DNA of 64,000 bases from Pseudomonadota bacterium (GTDB taxonomy: Bacteria > Pseudomonadota > Gammaproteobacteria > Xanthomonadales > Rhodanobacteraceae): NCBI GenBank assembly GCA_021795435.1, contig JAJYPJ010000001.1:106591-170590 (forward strand), in the 5' to 3' direction. The first letter of the stretch is position 1. Each line of letters opens with the position of its first letter. A program made the position numbers and the translations under genes. This document shows, piece after piece, positions 22,729 through 35,181 of the stretch. The notes under the pieces were generated by a model, which saw only the letters and a list, made by a program, of their open reading frames with translations, did not search any database and had not been told where the DNA came from.

Positions 22729-23676
22729 TTAGTCCGTCGTGAGGCTCGTCCGGGGCAGCAGGGCCGCATCGTGCGCGGCCAGCCACGCCTCGCCCTGTTC
22801 GAGCATGAAATAGCGGAAGGCTTCGGCGGCCGGGGCAAGCTGCCGAGCACTGAGGTGGGCAACGAACCAACTGCGCATGAGCGGTGTCCCGACGACGTCG
22901 AGGACGTGCAACAGGCCGCCTCGCAGTTCCAGGCCGATGGTGTGCAGCGAAAGCAGGCTGACGCCCAGGCCCGCGATGACCGCCTGCTTCAGCGTCTCAT
23001 TGCTCGCGATTTCCATGGCGGGGCGGGCATCCACGTGGTGCGTCGAGAAGAAGTCTTCCAACGCCGCGCGTGTGCCGGAGCCCTGCTCGCGCACCAGCAA
23101 GGGAAACTCCAGCAGGGCAACTGCTGATAGGTGCGGCTGGTGGGTCAGCGGGTGGCCGGAGGGCGCCACGAACACGAGCGGGTGCGCGGCAAATGCCTCG
23201 GCGCGGGTATCAATCTCGCGCGGCGGCCGTCCCATGACGGCCAGGTCCACCTCGCCGCCGTGCAGGAGCGCCACCAGATGCTCGCGGTTGTGCGCCACGC
23301 GCAGCCGCAGATCGATCCCGGGGTGTTCCTGATGGAAGCGGGCCAGCAGCTGCAGCAGGAAGTATTTGGCCGTGCTGACGAACCCGAGCGTCAGGACGCC
23401 TCGATCGAGGCGCTGGAACCGGGCCATGTCCACCTCGGCGGCCTTGTGGGCCGCCAGCAGCCTGCGCGCATGGACAAGGAAGTACTCGCCGGCCGTGGAG
23501 AGATTGAGGCGCCGCTTTTCGCGATCGAACAGACGCAGCCCGACCTGCGCCTCCAGCTCCTTCACCTGCATTGAGACCGCCGGCGGGGTGATGTGCAGGG
23601 CCTCGGCCGCACGCAGCACGCTGCCGTGTCGGGCGACCTCGACGAAGACCCGCAGCTGGCGGAGGCTCAGATTCAC
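22729..23676 (-). CDS. cbbR: LysR-family transcriptional regulator CbbR
   Basis: HTH LRQLRVFVEVARHGSVLRAAEALHITPPAVSMQVKELEAQVGLRLFDR; divergent from cbbL; GTG start. Confidence 0.92.
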   Translation of the reverse strand: MNLSLRQLRVFVEVARHGSVLRAAEALHITPPAVSMQVKELEAQVGLRLFDREKRRLNLSTAGEYFLVHARRLLAAHKAAEVDMARFQRLDRGVLTLGFVSTAKYFLLQLLARFHQEHPGIDLRLRVAHNREHLVALLHGGEVDLAVMGRPPREIDTRAEAFAAHPLVFVAPSGHPLTHQPHLSAVALLEFPLLVREQGSGTRAALEDFFSTHHVDARPAMEIASNETLKQAVIAGLGVSLLSLHTIGLELRGGLLHVLDVVGTPLMRSWFVAHLSARQLAPAAEAFRYFMLEQGEAWLAAHDAALLPRTSLTTD

Positions 23677-25257
<1,581 letters not shown>

Positions 25258-25272
25258 ACGGAGCTTGATCCG

Positions 25273-25710
25273 ATGATCACCAATCCAACCGGTCGAATCA
25301 CACAGGGCCAGTTCAGTTTCCTGCCTGACCTGACCGATGACGAAATCACTGCGCAGATCGAATACGGTTTGCGCAAGGGGTATGCGTGGAGCGTGGAATA
25401 TACGGATGACCCCCACCCGCGCAATACCTATTGGGACATGTTCGGCATGCCCATGTTCGACCTGCGCGATGCGGCCGGCGTCATGCAGGAGCTTCGTGAG
25501 TGCCGCAAGACCTTCCCGGGCCACTACATCCGGATGGTGGCGTTCGATTCCGCGCGGGGCATCGAGTCGATCACCATGAGCTTCATCGTCAACCGCCCCC
25601 CCAGCGAACCCGGCTTCGGACTTGAGCGCCAGGAGGCCGCGGGTCGCACGATCCGCTACACCGTCAAGTCCTACGCGACGGACCGTCCCGAGAACGAGCG
25701 TTACCGCTGA
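25273..25710 (+). CDS. cbbS: RuBisCO small subunit, red-type
   Basis: [53 protein letters not shown]; extended C-terminus. Confidence 0.96.
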   Translation: MITNPTGRITQGQFSFLPDLTDDEITAQIEYGLRKGYAWSVEYTDDPHPRNTYWDMFGMPMFDLRDAAGVMQELRECRKTFPGHYIRMVAFDSARGIESITMSFIVNRPPSEPGFGLERQEAAGRTIRYTVKSYATDRPENERYR

Positions 25711-25822
25711 GTGCGCGACCGTCGTCCCGCCGCCGGCGCCTGCGCGAAGCCAGTCGCGAGGTGGCCGAGGCGACGTGGGCGCAAGGTTACGGGTTAATCC
25801 CTCGCCACGTGGAGCCAGCGAA

Positions 25823-26815
25823 ATGAGCACGCCCAGGTACTCCATCCCGGGAAGCGCACCCAGCGTGCCGCCGCGGGATCCAGAAGGGCCCGGCGCGACG
25901 ACCGCGCAGGCGCCGGACGCGATGGAGCGCGCGCGCAGCGTGGCCGCCGTGCTGGCGGAGAGTCAGGTCGAGCAGGTGCTTGCCGAGCTGGACCGGGATT
26001 TGGTCGGGCTCGCGCCGGTCAAGCAGCGGATCCGCGACATTGCCGCGTTGCTGGTGATCGACAAGCTGCGCATGAACCTCGGCCTGCAGGCGGAAACGCC
26101 CAGCATGCACATGAGCTTCACCGGCAACCCGGGCACGGGCAAGACCACCGTGGCGCTGCGCATGGCCGAGATCCTGCATCGCCTGGGTTACGTGCGGAAA
26201 GGGCATCTGGTGGCCGTCACCCGTGACGATCTCGTCGGCCAGTACATCGGACACACCGCACCCAAGACCAAGGAGGTCCTCAAGAAGGCCATGGGTGGCG
26301 TGCTGTTCATCGACGAGGCCTACTACCTGTACCGGCCGGAAAACGAGCGCGACTATGGCCAGGAGGCGATCGAGATCCTGCTTCAGGTCATGGAGAACCA
26401 GCGGGACGACCTCGTCGTGATCCTGGCGGGATACAAGGACCGGATGGAGACGTTCTTCCGGTCGAATCCGGGCCTCAGCAGCCGCATTGCCCATCATCTG
26501 GACTTCCCCGATTACTCGGTCGACGAACTGCAGCAGATCGCGGAAAGAATGCTGGCGCAGCGCCATTACCGGTTCGGGGCTGGCGCCCGCGAGATATTCC
26601 ACCAGTATCTGGAGCGCCGCATCCAGCAGCCCCACTTCGCCAATGCGCGCAGCGTGCGCAATGCGCTGGACCGCGCCCGCCTTCGCCAAGCCAGTCGTCT
26701 CTTCGCAGAGCGCGACCGCGATCTCGGACGGGACGACCTCACGACGCTGCTGCCCGCCGATCTGCTGGCGAGCCGCGTTTTCGCCGAAGGCTCCGCGGGG
26801 GAGGCCACGCCATGA
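25823..26815 (+). CDS. cbbX: Red-type RuBisCO activase CbbX (AAA+)
   Basis: [73 protein letters not shown]. Confidence 0.96.
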   Translation: MSTPRYSIPGSAPSVPPRDPEGPGATTAQAPDAMERARSVAAVLAESQVEQVLAELDRDLVGLAPVKQRIRDIAALLVIDKLRMNLGLQAETPSMHMSFTGNPGTGKTTVALRMAEILHRLGYVRKGHLVAVTRDDLVGQYIGHTAPKTKEVLKKAMGGVLFIDEAYYLYRPENERDYGQEAIEILLQVMENQRDDLVVILAGYKDRMETFFRSNPGLSSRIAHHLDFPDYSVDELQQIAERMLAQRHYRFGAGAREIFHQYLERRIQQPHFANARSVRNALDRARLRQASRLFAERDRDLGRDDLTTLLPADLLASRVFAEGSAGEATP

Positions 26816-27894
26816 ACCAGCCCCATCGCCCCACGTTGACCCAGTACCTGATTGAACAGCGCCGGCGATTCCCGGCGGCAAGCGGTGACCTCAATGCCCT
26901 GATCCTGGATGTGTCGATCGCTTGCAAGGCGATTGCGCGCCAGGTGGCCTTCGGGGAGCTGCGCGCGCCGGGTGCCGTGGCGGGCGGCGCGATCAACGTG
27001 CAGGGCGAGGTCCAGAAGCACCTGGACGTCGCCAGCAACGAGCTGTTCCTGCGCCAGGCCGAATGGTCCGGTCACCTCGCCGGCATGGCCTCGGAGGAGA
27101 TGGATGAGCCCTATCCCATACCGGTCGACTATCCGCGCGGCAAATACCTGCTCGTGTTCGATCCACTCGATGGATCCAGCAACCTTGACGTGAACGTCAC
27201 CGTGGGCAGCATCTTCTCGATCCTGCGCGCGCCCGAGCCGGTCGCCTCGGGCGGTCGCGCGTTGGCCGCCGAGGATTTCCTGCAGCCCGGCACGGAGCAG
27301 GTCGCGGCGGGCTATGCCCTCTACGGCCCGGTCACCATGTTCGTGCTCAGCGTGGGCAATGGCGTCGTCGGATTCACGCTCGACGTCAACGTCGGCGAGT
27401 TCAAGCTCACCCACCCCGATCTGCGGGTGCCCGCCGATGCGCAGGAATTCGCCATCAATTCGTCCAACGCGCGCTTCTGGGAGCCGCCGGTCAAGCGTTA
27501 CGTCGACGAATGCCTTGCCGGCCGCACGGGGCCGCGCGGCAAGGATTTCAACATGCGCTGGATCGCGAGCATGGTGGCCGAAGCCCATCGCATTCTGATG
27601 CGCGGCGGCGTGTTCCTGTATCCGCGCGACAGCAAGGATCCCACCAAGGCGGGGCGACTGCGATTGCTCTACGAAGCCAATCCGATCGGTTTCGTGATGG
27701 AGCAGGCCGGTGCCCGCGCCAGCACCGGCCGGCAGCCGGTGCTGGCCGTGCAGCCGACGGGCCTGCACCAGCGTATTGGCCTCGTGTTTGGCTCGAAGCA
27801 CGAGGTGGAGCGCATCGAGCGCTACCACGCCGAGGGCGGCAGCCGCGAGTTGCCCAATCCGCTGTTCGTCGAGCGCAGCCTCTTCCGCGACTGA
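26812..27894 (+). CDS. cbbF: Class I fructose-1,6-bisphosphatase
   Basis: [43 protein letters not shown] overlap with cbbX. Confidence 0.96.
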   Translation: MNQPHRPTLTQYLIEQRRRFPAASGDLNALILDVSIACKAIARQVAFGELRAPGAVAGGAINVQGEVQKHLDVASNELFLRQAEWSGHLAGMASEEMDEPYPIPVDYPRGKYLLVFDPLDGSSNLDVNVTVGSIFSILRAPEPVASGGRALAAEDFLQPGTEQVAAGYALYGPVTMFVLSVGNGVVGFTLDVNVGEFKLTHPDLRVPADAQEFAINSSNARFWEPPVKRYVDECLAGRTGPRGKDFNMRWIASMVAEAHRILMRGGVFLYPRDSKDPTKAGRLRLLYEANPIGFVMEQAGARASTGRQPVLAVQPTGLHQRIGLVFGSKHEVERIERYHAEGGSRELPNPLFVERSLFRD

Positions 27895-27933
27895 CCCTTA
27901 CCCCGCCATTGCCGCATCCAGGAATCGACCGCC

Positions 27934-28815
27934 ATGTCCGAACGACATCCCATCATTGCCATCACCGGTTCGTCGGGTGCGGGAACCACCTCGGTGACCC
28001 GCACCTTCCAGAACATCTTCCGCCGCGAGCGGATCAATGCTGCCATCGTGGAAGGGGACAGCTTCCATCGTTATGACCGCCAGGAAATGCGCATCCGCCA
28101 GGCCGAGGCGGAAAGTGCTGGCAACAAGCATTTCAGTCACTTCGGGCCCGAGAACAACCTGTTTGCCGAACTGGCTGAACTGTTCGACAGCTATGCGCGG
28201 CGTGGCACGGGCCGGACCCGCAAGTACCTGCATGACGCGGGCGAGGCGGGACCCTACGGACAGGAGCCCGGAACGTTCACCCCATGGGAGGACATCGGTC
28301 CCGGGACGGACCTTCTGTACTACGAAGGCCTCCATGGCGGCGTGGTGACCCCCGAAGCCGATGTCGCGCAGCATGCGGACTTGCTGATCGGCGTGGTTCC
28401 GGTCATCAATCTCGAGTGGATCCAGAAGCTTTACCGGGACAAGCATGTTCGTGGCTATACCGCCGAGGCGGTGACCGATACCATCCTGCGCCGCATGCCG
28501 GACTACGTGAACTTCATTTGCCCGCAGTTCTCGCGAACCGACATCAATTTCCAGCGCGTTCCGGTCGTTGACACATCGAATCCCTTCATCGCGCGCGAAA
28601 TACCGACTGCAGACGAGAGCATCTGCGTGATCCGGTTCCGCAATCCCAAAGGCATCGATTTCCCTTACTTGCTCAGCATGATCCACGATTCGTGGATGTC
28701 GCGAGCCAATTCCATCGTTGTCCCGGGCGGCAAGATGGAGCTGGCGATGCAGATGATCCTCACCCCCTTCATCTGGCGCATGATGGAACGGCGCAAGGGC
28801 GCGTTGGCTGGATGA
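27934..28815 (+). CDS. cbbP: Phosphoribulokinase
   Basis: PIIAITGSSGAGTTSVTRTF; YYEGLHGGVVTPEADVAQHADLLIGVVPVINLEWIQKLYRD. Confidence 0.96.
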   Translation: MSERHPIIAITGSSGAGTTSVTRTFQNIFRRERINAAIVEGDSFHRYDRQEMRIRQAEAESAGNKHFSHFGPENNLFAELAELFDSYARRGTGRTRKYLHDAGEAGPYGQEPGTFTPWEDIGPGTDLLYYEGLHGGVVTPEADVAQHADLLIGVVPVINLEWIQKLYRDKHVRGYTAEAVTDTILRRMPDYVNFICPQFSRTDINFQRVPVVDTSNPFIAREIPTADESICVIRFRNPKGIDFPYLLSMIHDSWMSRANSIVVPGGKMELAMQMILTPFIWRMMERRKGALAG

Positions 28816-28936
28816 CGGATCGCACGGTCGCAGGAGCCATGCCAAAGCTTCGCGGCCATGGCAGGCCATGACCGTGTCCATGATCTGAGAAAATATCCGG
28901 ACGGCATGCTGCCGTTTCCGCAACAGGAGCCCTTTG

Positions 28937-30934
28937 ATGGCCAGCACCTCCAGTGATCGCGTCCTGAATGGCGCCCCCTCCCACGATCCACGCGCAACGG
29001 CTTTGCGGGCGCTGGCCATGGATGCCGTGCAGAAGGCCAATTCCGGCCATCCCGGTGCGCCGATGGGCATGGCGGAAATGGCGGTCGCGCTGTGGGGCAC
29101 TCATTTGCGGCACAACCCCGGCGATCCTGCGTGGGCCGACCGGGACCGTTTCGTGCTCAGCAATGGCCACGCGTCGATGCTCCTGTACGCGCTTCTGCAC
29201 CTCACGGGATATGACCTGCCGATGGGCGAGATCCAGAATTTCCGGCAGTTGCATAGCCGGACACCGGGGCACCCGGAGCGGGGGCTGACGCCTGGCGTCG
29301 AGACAACCACCGGTCCGCTAGGCCAGGGCGTGAGCAACGCCGTCGGCATGGCGCTCGCCGAGAAGATGCTGGCCACCGAATTCAACCGACCTGGACACAC
29401 CATCGTCGACCACCGGACTTACGTGTTCCTGGGGGATGGCTGCCTGATGGAGGGCATCAGCCACGAGTCCCTGTCGCTGGCCGGCGTGTTGGGCCTGGAC
29501 AAGCTGATCGTGCTCTATGACGACAATGGAATCAGTATCGATGGCGCCGTGGCGGGCTGGTTCCGCGACGATACGCCCGCGCGGCTTCGCGCCTACGGCT
29601 GGAATGTCGTGGGCCCCATCGACGGGCACAGCCTGGAGGCGCTGGATGCGGCGCTGGTGGAGGCGCAGCAGGGCAATGGCAAGCCGACGTTCATCCTCTG
29701 CCGCACCACGATCGGAGCCGGTGCACCCCACCGGGGCGGGACCGCCAAGGCCCATGGTGAACCGTTGGGCGCCGACGAGGTGGCGGCTGCACGCCAGGCG
29801 CTGGGCTGGAATCATGCGCCGTTCGATATCCCGGCGGACATCCGCACCCAATGGGATGCGCGGGCGCGAGGCGCCGCGTTGCAGGCGGGGTGGCAGCAGC
29901 GCTTCGATGCCTACCGTCGGGCCTATCCGGAGCTGGCGGAGTCCTTCCAGCGCCGGATGGCCGGCGCGCTGCCGCGGGAGTGGCCCGAGCAGCGGGAGGC
30001 GGTCATCGCCGCGTTCGCCGCGGCGCGCGACAGCGTGGCAACGCGCAAGGCTTCGCAGCAGGTCATCGCGCAACTGGTGCAGCGCGTGCCAGGCCTCGTC
30101 GGGGGCAGCGCCGATCTCACGGGATCCAACCTCACGGATTTCCCAGATGCGGGTCCGCGTTACCACCACTTCGGTGTCCGCGAGTTCGGCATGGCCGCGA
30201 TCATGAATGGCATGGCGGCGCATGGGGGCTTCATCCCCTACGGCGGGACGTTCCTCACCTTCAGCGACTATTGCCGCAACGCCATTCGCATGGCGGCGCT
30301 GATGAAGCTGCGCGTCATCCACGTATTCACCCACGATTCGATCGGCGTTGGCGAGGACGGGCCCACGCACCAGCCGGTGGAGCACGCGGCGAGCCTGAGG
30401 CTGATTCCCAACCTTGAAGTCTGGCGCCCGTGCGATCCGCTCGAGACGGCCGTGGCATGGACCGAGGCTTTGTCGGATGCCGGGCGACCCAGTGCATTGC
30501 TGCTCTCGCGCCAGAACCTGCCGGTGCAATCCCGCAGCGCCGGACAGGAGGCGGCCATCGCACGCGGCGGCTACGTGCTGAGCGATGCCCGTGATGCCCG
30601 CGCGACGCTGCTTGCCACCGGTTCGGAAGTGGGCTTGGCCATGGCCGCGCAATCGTTGTTGCGGGAGCAAGGCATCGTCGTGCGCGTCGTCTCGATGCCA
30701 AGCACCACGCGGTTCGACCGCCAGGATCGCGCCTGGCGTGACGAGGTTCTGGGCGACTTGCCGCGCATCGGCATCGAGGCGGGGGTCACGCGATTCTGGG
30801 GTCAGTACGGCTGCGCCGCGGCGATTGGCGTCGACAGCTTCGGCGAATCGGCGCCGGGCCCCAAGCTGTTCGAGTACTTCGGCATGACGCCGGCCGGCGT
30901 CGCTGGCCGCGTACGCGAGGTGCTTGGGGCATGA
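28937..30934 (+). CDS. cbbT: Transketolase
   Basis: ANSGHPGAPMGMAEMAVALWG; FLGDGCLMEGISHES; THDSIGVGEDGPTHQPVEH. Confidence 0.96.
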   Translation: MASTSSDRVLNGAPSHDPRATALRALAMDAVQKANSGHPGAPMGMAEMAVALWGTHLRHNPGDPAWADRDRFVLSNGHASMLLYALLHLTGYDLPMGEIQNFRQLHSRTPGHPERGLTPGVETTTGPLGQGVSNAVGMALAEKMLATEFNRPGHTIVDHRTYVFLGDGCLMEGISHESLSLAGVLGLDKLIVLYDDNGISIDGAVAGWFRDDTPARLRAYGWNVVGPIDGHSLEALDAALVEAQQGNGKPTFILCRTTIGAGAPHRGGTAKAHGEPLGADEVAAARQALGWNHAPFDIPADIRTQWDARARGAALQAGWQQRFDAYRRAYPELAESFQRRMAGALPREWPEQREAVIAAFAAARDSVATRKASQQVIAQLVQRVPGLVGGSADLTGSNLTDFPDAGPRYHHFGVREFGMAAIMNGMAAHGGFIPYGGTFLTFSDYCRNAIRMAALMKLRVIHVFTHDSIGVGEDGPTHQPVEHAASLRLIPNLEVWRPCDPLETAVAWTEALSDAGRPSALLLSRQNLPVQSRSAGQEAAIARGGYVLSDARDARATLLATGSEVGLAMAAQSLLREQGIVVRVVSMPSTTRFDRQDRAWRDEVLGDLPRIGIEAGVTRFWGQYGCAAAIGVDSFGESAPGPKLFEYFGMTPAGVAGRVREVLGA

Positions 30935-31623
30935 TCGAGGTGCTGAGTTTCGATCTCGACGGCACGTTGATTGATACCGGCAGCGAGATCTGTGCCGCGG
31001 TCAACGCCACGCTGGCTGACTTCGGTATCGAGCCACGCCCGGCCGTGGAGATCGAATCGCTGATTGGTGCTGGCGCGCATGAACTGATGCGCCGCCTGGT
31101 GGCGCGCACCGAGTCCCTTCGCCGGCTCGATCAGGCTGCAGTATTCAGCAGCTTCGAACAGCACTACGCCGCGCACGCGGGGACCGTCGCGCAACCGTAC
31201 CCCGGGTGCGCCGTGGCCCTGGAGCGCCTTCGCGACGCCGGGATCCGCCTCGCGTGCGTCACCAACAAGGAAGAGCGCCATGCGCGCCGCGTGCTGGAGG
31301 CAACCGCGCTGGCTCCCCACTTCGCCCTGTTGGTCGGCGGCGATACGCTGCCATTCAAGAAGCCGGATGCGCGCGTGCTCCAACATGTCCTCGCGACCCT
31401 GGGCGGAGAGCCTTCGCGCGCCGCGCATGTCGGCGATTCCCGCACCGATCTCGAGGCCGCGCGCAATGCGGGCGTGGCGGGCTGGGCGGTACCGTGGGGA
31501 TACAACGCCGGCGAGCCCATCGCGCAGGAGCATCCGACGCGCTTGTTCGCGAGTTTTGCATCCATCGTCGACGCCGTACTCGCGCAGGGGCAATCCCGCG
31601 TGCGTCGCGCCGTCCACCCTTGA
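30931..31623 (+). CDS. cbbZ: Phosphoglycolate phosphatase (HAD)
   Basis: [44 protein letters not shown] overlap with cbbT. Confidence 0.92.
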   Translation: MIEVLSFDLDGTLIDTGSEICAAVNATLADFGIEPRPAVEIESLIGAGAHELMRRLVARTESLRRLDQAAVFSSFEQHYAAHAGTVAQPYPGCAVALERLRDAGIRLACVTNKEERHARRVLEATALAPHFALLVGGDTLPFKKPDARVLQHVLATLGGEPSRAAHVGDSRTDLEAARNAGVAGWAVPWGYNAGEPIAQEHPTRLFASFASIVDAVLAQGQSRVRRAVHP

Positions 31624-31640
31624 CCACCCGGAGAATTCAG

Positions 31641-32678
31641 ATGGCTCTTGTTTCGCTACGCCAGGTACTGGACCACGCCGCCGAACATGGCTATGGCGTA
31701 CCTGCATTCAACATCAATGACATGGAACAGATCCAGGCGATCATGGAAGCCGCCCAGGACGTGCAGGCGCCGGTTATTTTGCAGGCGTCAGCAGGAGCTC
31801 GCAGCTATGCCGGGGAGTCTTACCTCCGCCACATGGTCCTCGCGGCGGTCGAGTCGCACCCCGATATTCCGGTTGTTTTGCACCAGGACCATGGTGCCTC
31901 GCCATCGGTCTGCCAGGCGTCGATCCGGTCCGGGTTTACCAGCGTGATGATGGATGGATCCCTGAGGGAGGATGCCAAGACGCCGGCCTCCTACGAATAC
32001 AACGTCGAAGTCACGCGCAGGGTCTGCGAATTCGCGCACTGGGTGGGCGTTTCGGTCGAAGGCGAGCTGGGGTGCCTCGGTTCCCTGGAGACCGGCGAGG
32101 CCGGTGAGGAGGATGGCGTTGGCGCCGAAGGCAAGCTGAGCCACGACATGTTGTTGACCGACCCGGGTCAGGCTAGGGATTTCGTGGCGAAGACCGGCGT
32201 GGATGCGCTCGCCATTGCCATCGGCACGAGCCACGGCGCGTACAAGTTCACGCGCCAGCCGACGGGCGACATCCTGGCCATCGAGCGCATTGCGGCGATC
32301 CATGCGGCGGTGCCCGACACGCATCTGGTCATGCACGGCAGTTCAAGCGTTCCCCAGGAATGGTTGGCGATCATTCGTCAGTATGGCGGGGACATCAAGG
32401 AAACGTACGGCGTGCCCGTCGAGGAGATTGTGCGTGGCATCCGGAGTGGCGTGCGCAAGGTCAACATCGATACCGACATCCGGCTTGCCATGACCGGCGC
32501 GATGCGTCAGTTGTTCGCCCAGAAGCCCTCCGAGTTCGATCCGCGCAAGGCCATGGCCGCCGCGCGCAAGGCCGCGCAGGGCATTTGCAAGGCTCGGTTC
32601 GAAGCCTTTGGATGCGCGGGCCAGGCAGCCCGGATCAAGCCCATGCCGCTGGAGGCCATGGCGAAGCGTTACCACTGA
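31641..32678 (+). CDS. cbbA: Class II fructose-bisphosphate aldolase
   Basis: [59 protein letters not shown]. Confidence 0.96.
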   Translation: MALVSLRQVLDHAAEHGYGVPAFNINDMEQIQAIMEAAQDVQAPVILQASAGARSYAGESYLRHMVLAAVESHPDIPVVLHQDHGASPSVCQASIRSGFTSVMMDGSLREDAKTPASYEYNVEVTRRVCEFAHWVGVSVEGELGCLGSLETGEAGEEDGVGAEGKLSHDMLLTDPGQARDFVAKTGVDALAIAIGTSHGAYKFTRQPTGDILAIERIAAIHAAVPDTHLVMHGSSSVPQEWLAIIRQYGGDIKETYGVPVEEIVRGIRSGVRKVNIDTDIRLAMTGAMRQLFAQKPSEFDPRKAMAAARKAAQGICKARFEAFGCAGQAARIKPMPLEAMAKRYH

Positions 32679-32689
32679 GGAGGTGCCCG

Positions 32690-33235
32690 ATGGCCGTCGA
32701 AAGTCCGGCGACGCCCCTTGGCTCGCCGGCCCCTGCCTTCAAGCTTCTCGGCACGGATGGGCGCATGCATGACCTTGCCGAGCTGCGTGGCGAGAAGGGC
32801 ACCGTGGTTGCATTCATTTGCAACCACTGTCCCTACGTCAAGGCGGTGCTGCCGCGCATGGTCCGCGACGCCGTGGAGCTCGCGCCGATGGGCGTTCGCT
32901 TCATCGCCATCAACCCCAACGACGCGGATGCGTATCCCGAGGACCGCTTCGAGCATATGGTCGAAGTGGCGCGGGATTGGCCATTCCCGTACCTGCACGA
33001 TGAGTCGCAGGCGGTCGCGCGTGCATACGGAGCCGTCTGCACGCCTGACTTCTTCGGCTATGGATCGCAGATGGAGCTGCGCTACCGGGGCCGACTCGAT
33101 TCGGGGCGCAAGGCTCTGGTCGCGGAGGCGCCCCGGGAACTGTTCGATGCCATGCGCAGGATCGCGGCAGGCGAGTTGCCGCTGCCGCAGCAGCATCCCT
33201 CGATGGGCTGTTCCATCAAGTGGAAGATCGAATGA
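32690..33235 (+). CDS. Thioredoxin-like / redoxin-domain protein with CNHC motif
   Basis: MAVESPATPLGSPAPAFKLLGTDGRMHDLAELRGEKGTVVAFICNHCPYVKAVLPRMV; ATGA overlap with cbbY. Confidence 0.85.
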   Translation: MAVESPATPLGSPAPAFKLLGTDGRMHDLAELRGEKGTVVAFICNHCPYVKAVLPRMVRDAVELAPMGVRFIAINPNDADAYPEDRFEHMVEVARDWPFPYLHDESQAVARAYGAVCTPDFFGYGSQMELRYRGRLDSGRKALVAEAPRELFDAMRRIAAGELPLPQQHPSMGCSIKWKIE

Positions 33236-34005
33236 CACCACCTCCGGATCTACGCGCGCTGATCGTCGATGTCGATGGCACGCTGGCCGAAACGGAGCGT
33301 GATGGTCACCGCGTGGCGTTCAACCGCGCCTTCGCCAGTCTGGGCCTCGACTGGGAGTGGGACGTGCTCGCCTACGGTCATTGGCTGCGCGTGCCGGGGG
33401 GACGCGAGCGCCTGCGTGCCTACATCGACGCGCGTGCGGATGCGCCAGCTGGCCACGCCGCGCGCGACGAACTCGCTCGCGCGCTCCATCAATGCAAGAA
33501 CGTCGAATACGCGGCGCTCGTTGAAACGGGCGCGATTGCCGCGAGGCCGGGCGTCCTGCGCCTCCTGGACGAGTGCGCCGAGGAAGGACTCCAGGTGGCC
33601 GTGGCGACGACCACGGGTCGCAGCAACATCGACGCGCTGTTTCCACGCCTGTTCGGCGCGAATTGGGAGGCGCGATTCGCCGCGCTCGTCTGTGCCGAGG
33701 ATGCGCCTCGCAAGAAGCCCGATCCGCTTGCCTACCAGCTGGCCTTGGCGGGCTTGGGTGTCGATTCCGCGCAAGCGCTGGCCATCGAAGACTCACCGGC
33801 TGGGCTAGCCGCCGCCCGCGCCGCGGACGTCCGCTGCCTGGTTACGCGCAGCATGTATTTCGCGGAGGCCGGATTCCCGGGCGCTGTCGCCGTGATCGAC
33901 GATCTCGATGCGCCGCCAAGCTGGCCCGGCGCCGACGGTGTTCGCGTCGGCCTGGGGGCATTGCGGGCGCTGCATCGCTCGGCCAGGCAGGCTTGCCCTG
34001 CCTGA
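33232..34005 (+). CDS. cbbY: HAD-superfamily hydrolase CbbY
   Basis: ALIVDVDGTLAETERDGHRVAFNRAFASLGLDWEWD; RKKPDPLAYQLAL; IEDSPAGLAAA. Confidence 0.92.
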   Translation: MTPPPDLRALIVDVDGTLAETERDGHRVAFNRAFASLGLDWEWDVLAYGHWLRVPGGRERLRAYIDARADAPAGHAARDELARALHQCKNVEYAALVETGAIAARPGVLRLLDECAEEGLQVAVATTTGRSNIDALFPRLFGANWEARFAALVCAEDAPRKKPDPLAYQLALAGLGVDSAQALAIEDSPAGLAAARAADVRCLVTRSMYFAEAGFPGAVAVIDDLDAPPSWPGADGVRVGLGALRALHRSARQACPA

Positions 34006-34148
34006 GTCGTCCCGGGGCCCTTGGCCGTTGGCCGGGCACGCGCGGCTGGATTGTCGGAGTCGGCGCGATGCCCCGCGCGGGTCGCGGAGCCCGATCGCTC
34101 ACGGAGCGGCGTGGCATCGGGCGCCGGTTGATATGGCGCGCGGTACGG

Positions 34149-34203
34149 CGGTTCCCTGCCTGGGAGCCCGGCAATGCCGGTGAGGCCACGCGCCAGGGAA
34201 CCG
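34149..34203. terminator. Nested inverted repeat between convergent cbbY and tsf (candidate bidirectional terminator)
   Basis: 10-bp perfect arms CGGTTCCCTG (34149-34158) / CAGGGAACCG (34194-34203) enclosing CCGGC-AAT-GCCGG (34168-34180); no T-tract. Confidence 0.5.
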
Positions 34204-34223
34204 GTATCGAGGTCGATCGTGAT

Positions 34224-35102
34224 TCAGGCCAGACCGGCTTGCTTCATGACCTCGGCGGCGTAGTCCTCGACCACCTTCTCGATGCCTTCGCCTACCGCCA
34301 GGCGCTGGAACCCCAGCACGTCGGCGCCGGCCACCTTGAGTGCGGCCTCGACGGTCTGGTCGGTGTTGAGGACATACGGCTGACCATACAGGGTGTTCTC
34401 GTTGATGATCTTGGCGATCTTGCCGGAGATGATCTTGTCGAGGATCTCGGTCGGCTTGGCCTTGTCCTTGTCGCTCATCTTGGCGAGCTCGATTTCCTTC
34501 TCTTTGGCAATGAACTCGGCCGGGACGTCACTGGCCTTGTTGTAGGGTGGGTTCATTGCGGCGACATGCATGGCGATGCCCCGGGCCAGCGCTTCGTCGC
34601 CGCCCTTCAATTCGACCAGCACGCCGATCCGCGCGCCGTGGACATAGGCGGCGACGATGTGCTGGCTGTCGATGCGCGCCATGCGACGCACCTGGACATT
34701 CTCGCCGACCTTCGCGATGACTGCGGCCCGTGCTTCCTCGACCGTTTCGCCCGAGGCCAACCTGACAGTCTTCAGGTGCTCGGCGTCCGCCGCGGTGGAG
34801 CCCAGTGCGGCGCGGGCGACGGCTTCGCAGAAAGCCATGAAATGGTCGTCCTTGGCCACGAAATCGGTTTCGGAGTTGATCTCGACCAGTACTGCCTTGC
34901 CCCCGTCCTGGGCCATGGTGATGCGACCCTCGGCGGCGACGCGGCTGGCCTTCTTGTCGGCCTTGGCCAGGCCCTGCTTTCGCAGCCATTCGGCGGCGGC
35001 ATCGATGTCGCCGCCATTTTCGGTCAGCGCCTTCTTGCACTCCATCATGCCGGCGCCGGTGCGCTCGCGCAGTTCCTTGACCGTCTGGGCGGTGATCTGC
35101 AT
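34224..35102 (-). CDS. tsf: Elongation factor Ts
   Basis: [44 protein letters not shown]. Confidence 0.97.
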   Translation of the reverse strand: MQITAQTVKELRERTGAGMMECKKALTENGGDIDAAAEWLRKQGLAKADKKASRVAAEGRITMAQDGGKAVLVEINSETDFVAKDDHFMAFCEAVARAALGSTAADAEHLKTVRLASGETVEEARAAVIAKVGENVQVRRMARIDSQHIVAAYVHGARIGVLVELKGGDEALARGIAMHVAAMNPPYNKASDVPAEFIAKEKEIELAKMSDKDKAKPTEILDKIISGKIAKIINENTLYGQPYVLNTDQTVEAALKVAGADVLGFQRLAVGEGIEKVVEDYAAEVMKQAGLA

Positions 35103-35181
35103 GCGTATTTCCTCTGATGACGTAGAACCGCGCGCGAAGCCGCGCGCGGGCAGGGATGGCGAGTTCGCGAACGGGTCGCGC

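Noticed and set aside
21283-23127. 614-aa plus-strand ORF
   Set aside because: Spans antisense to frr, pyrH and cbbR; not a plausible gene.
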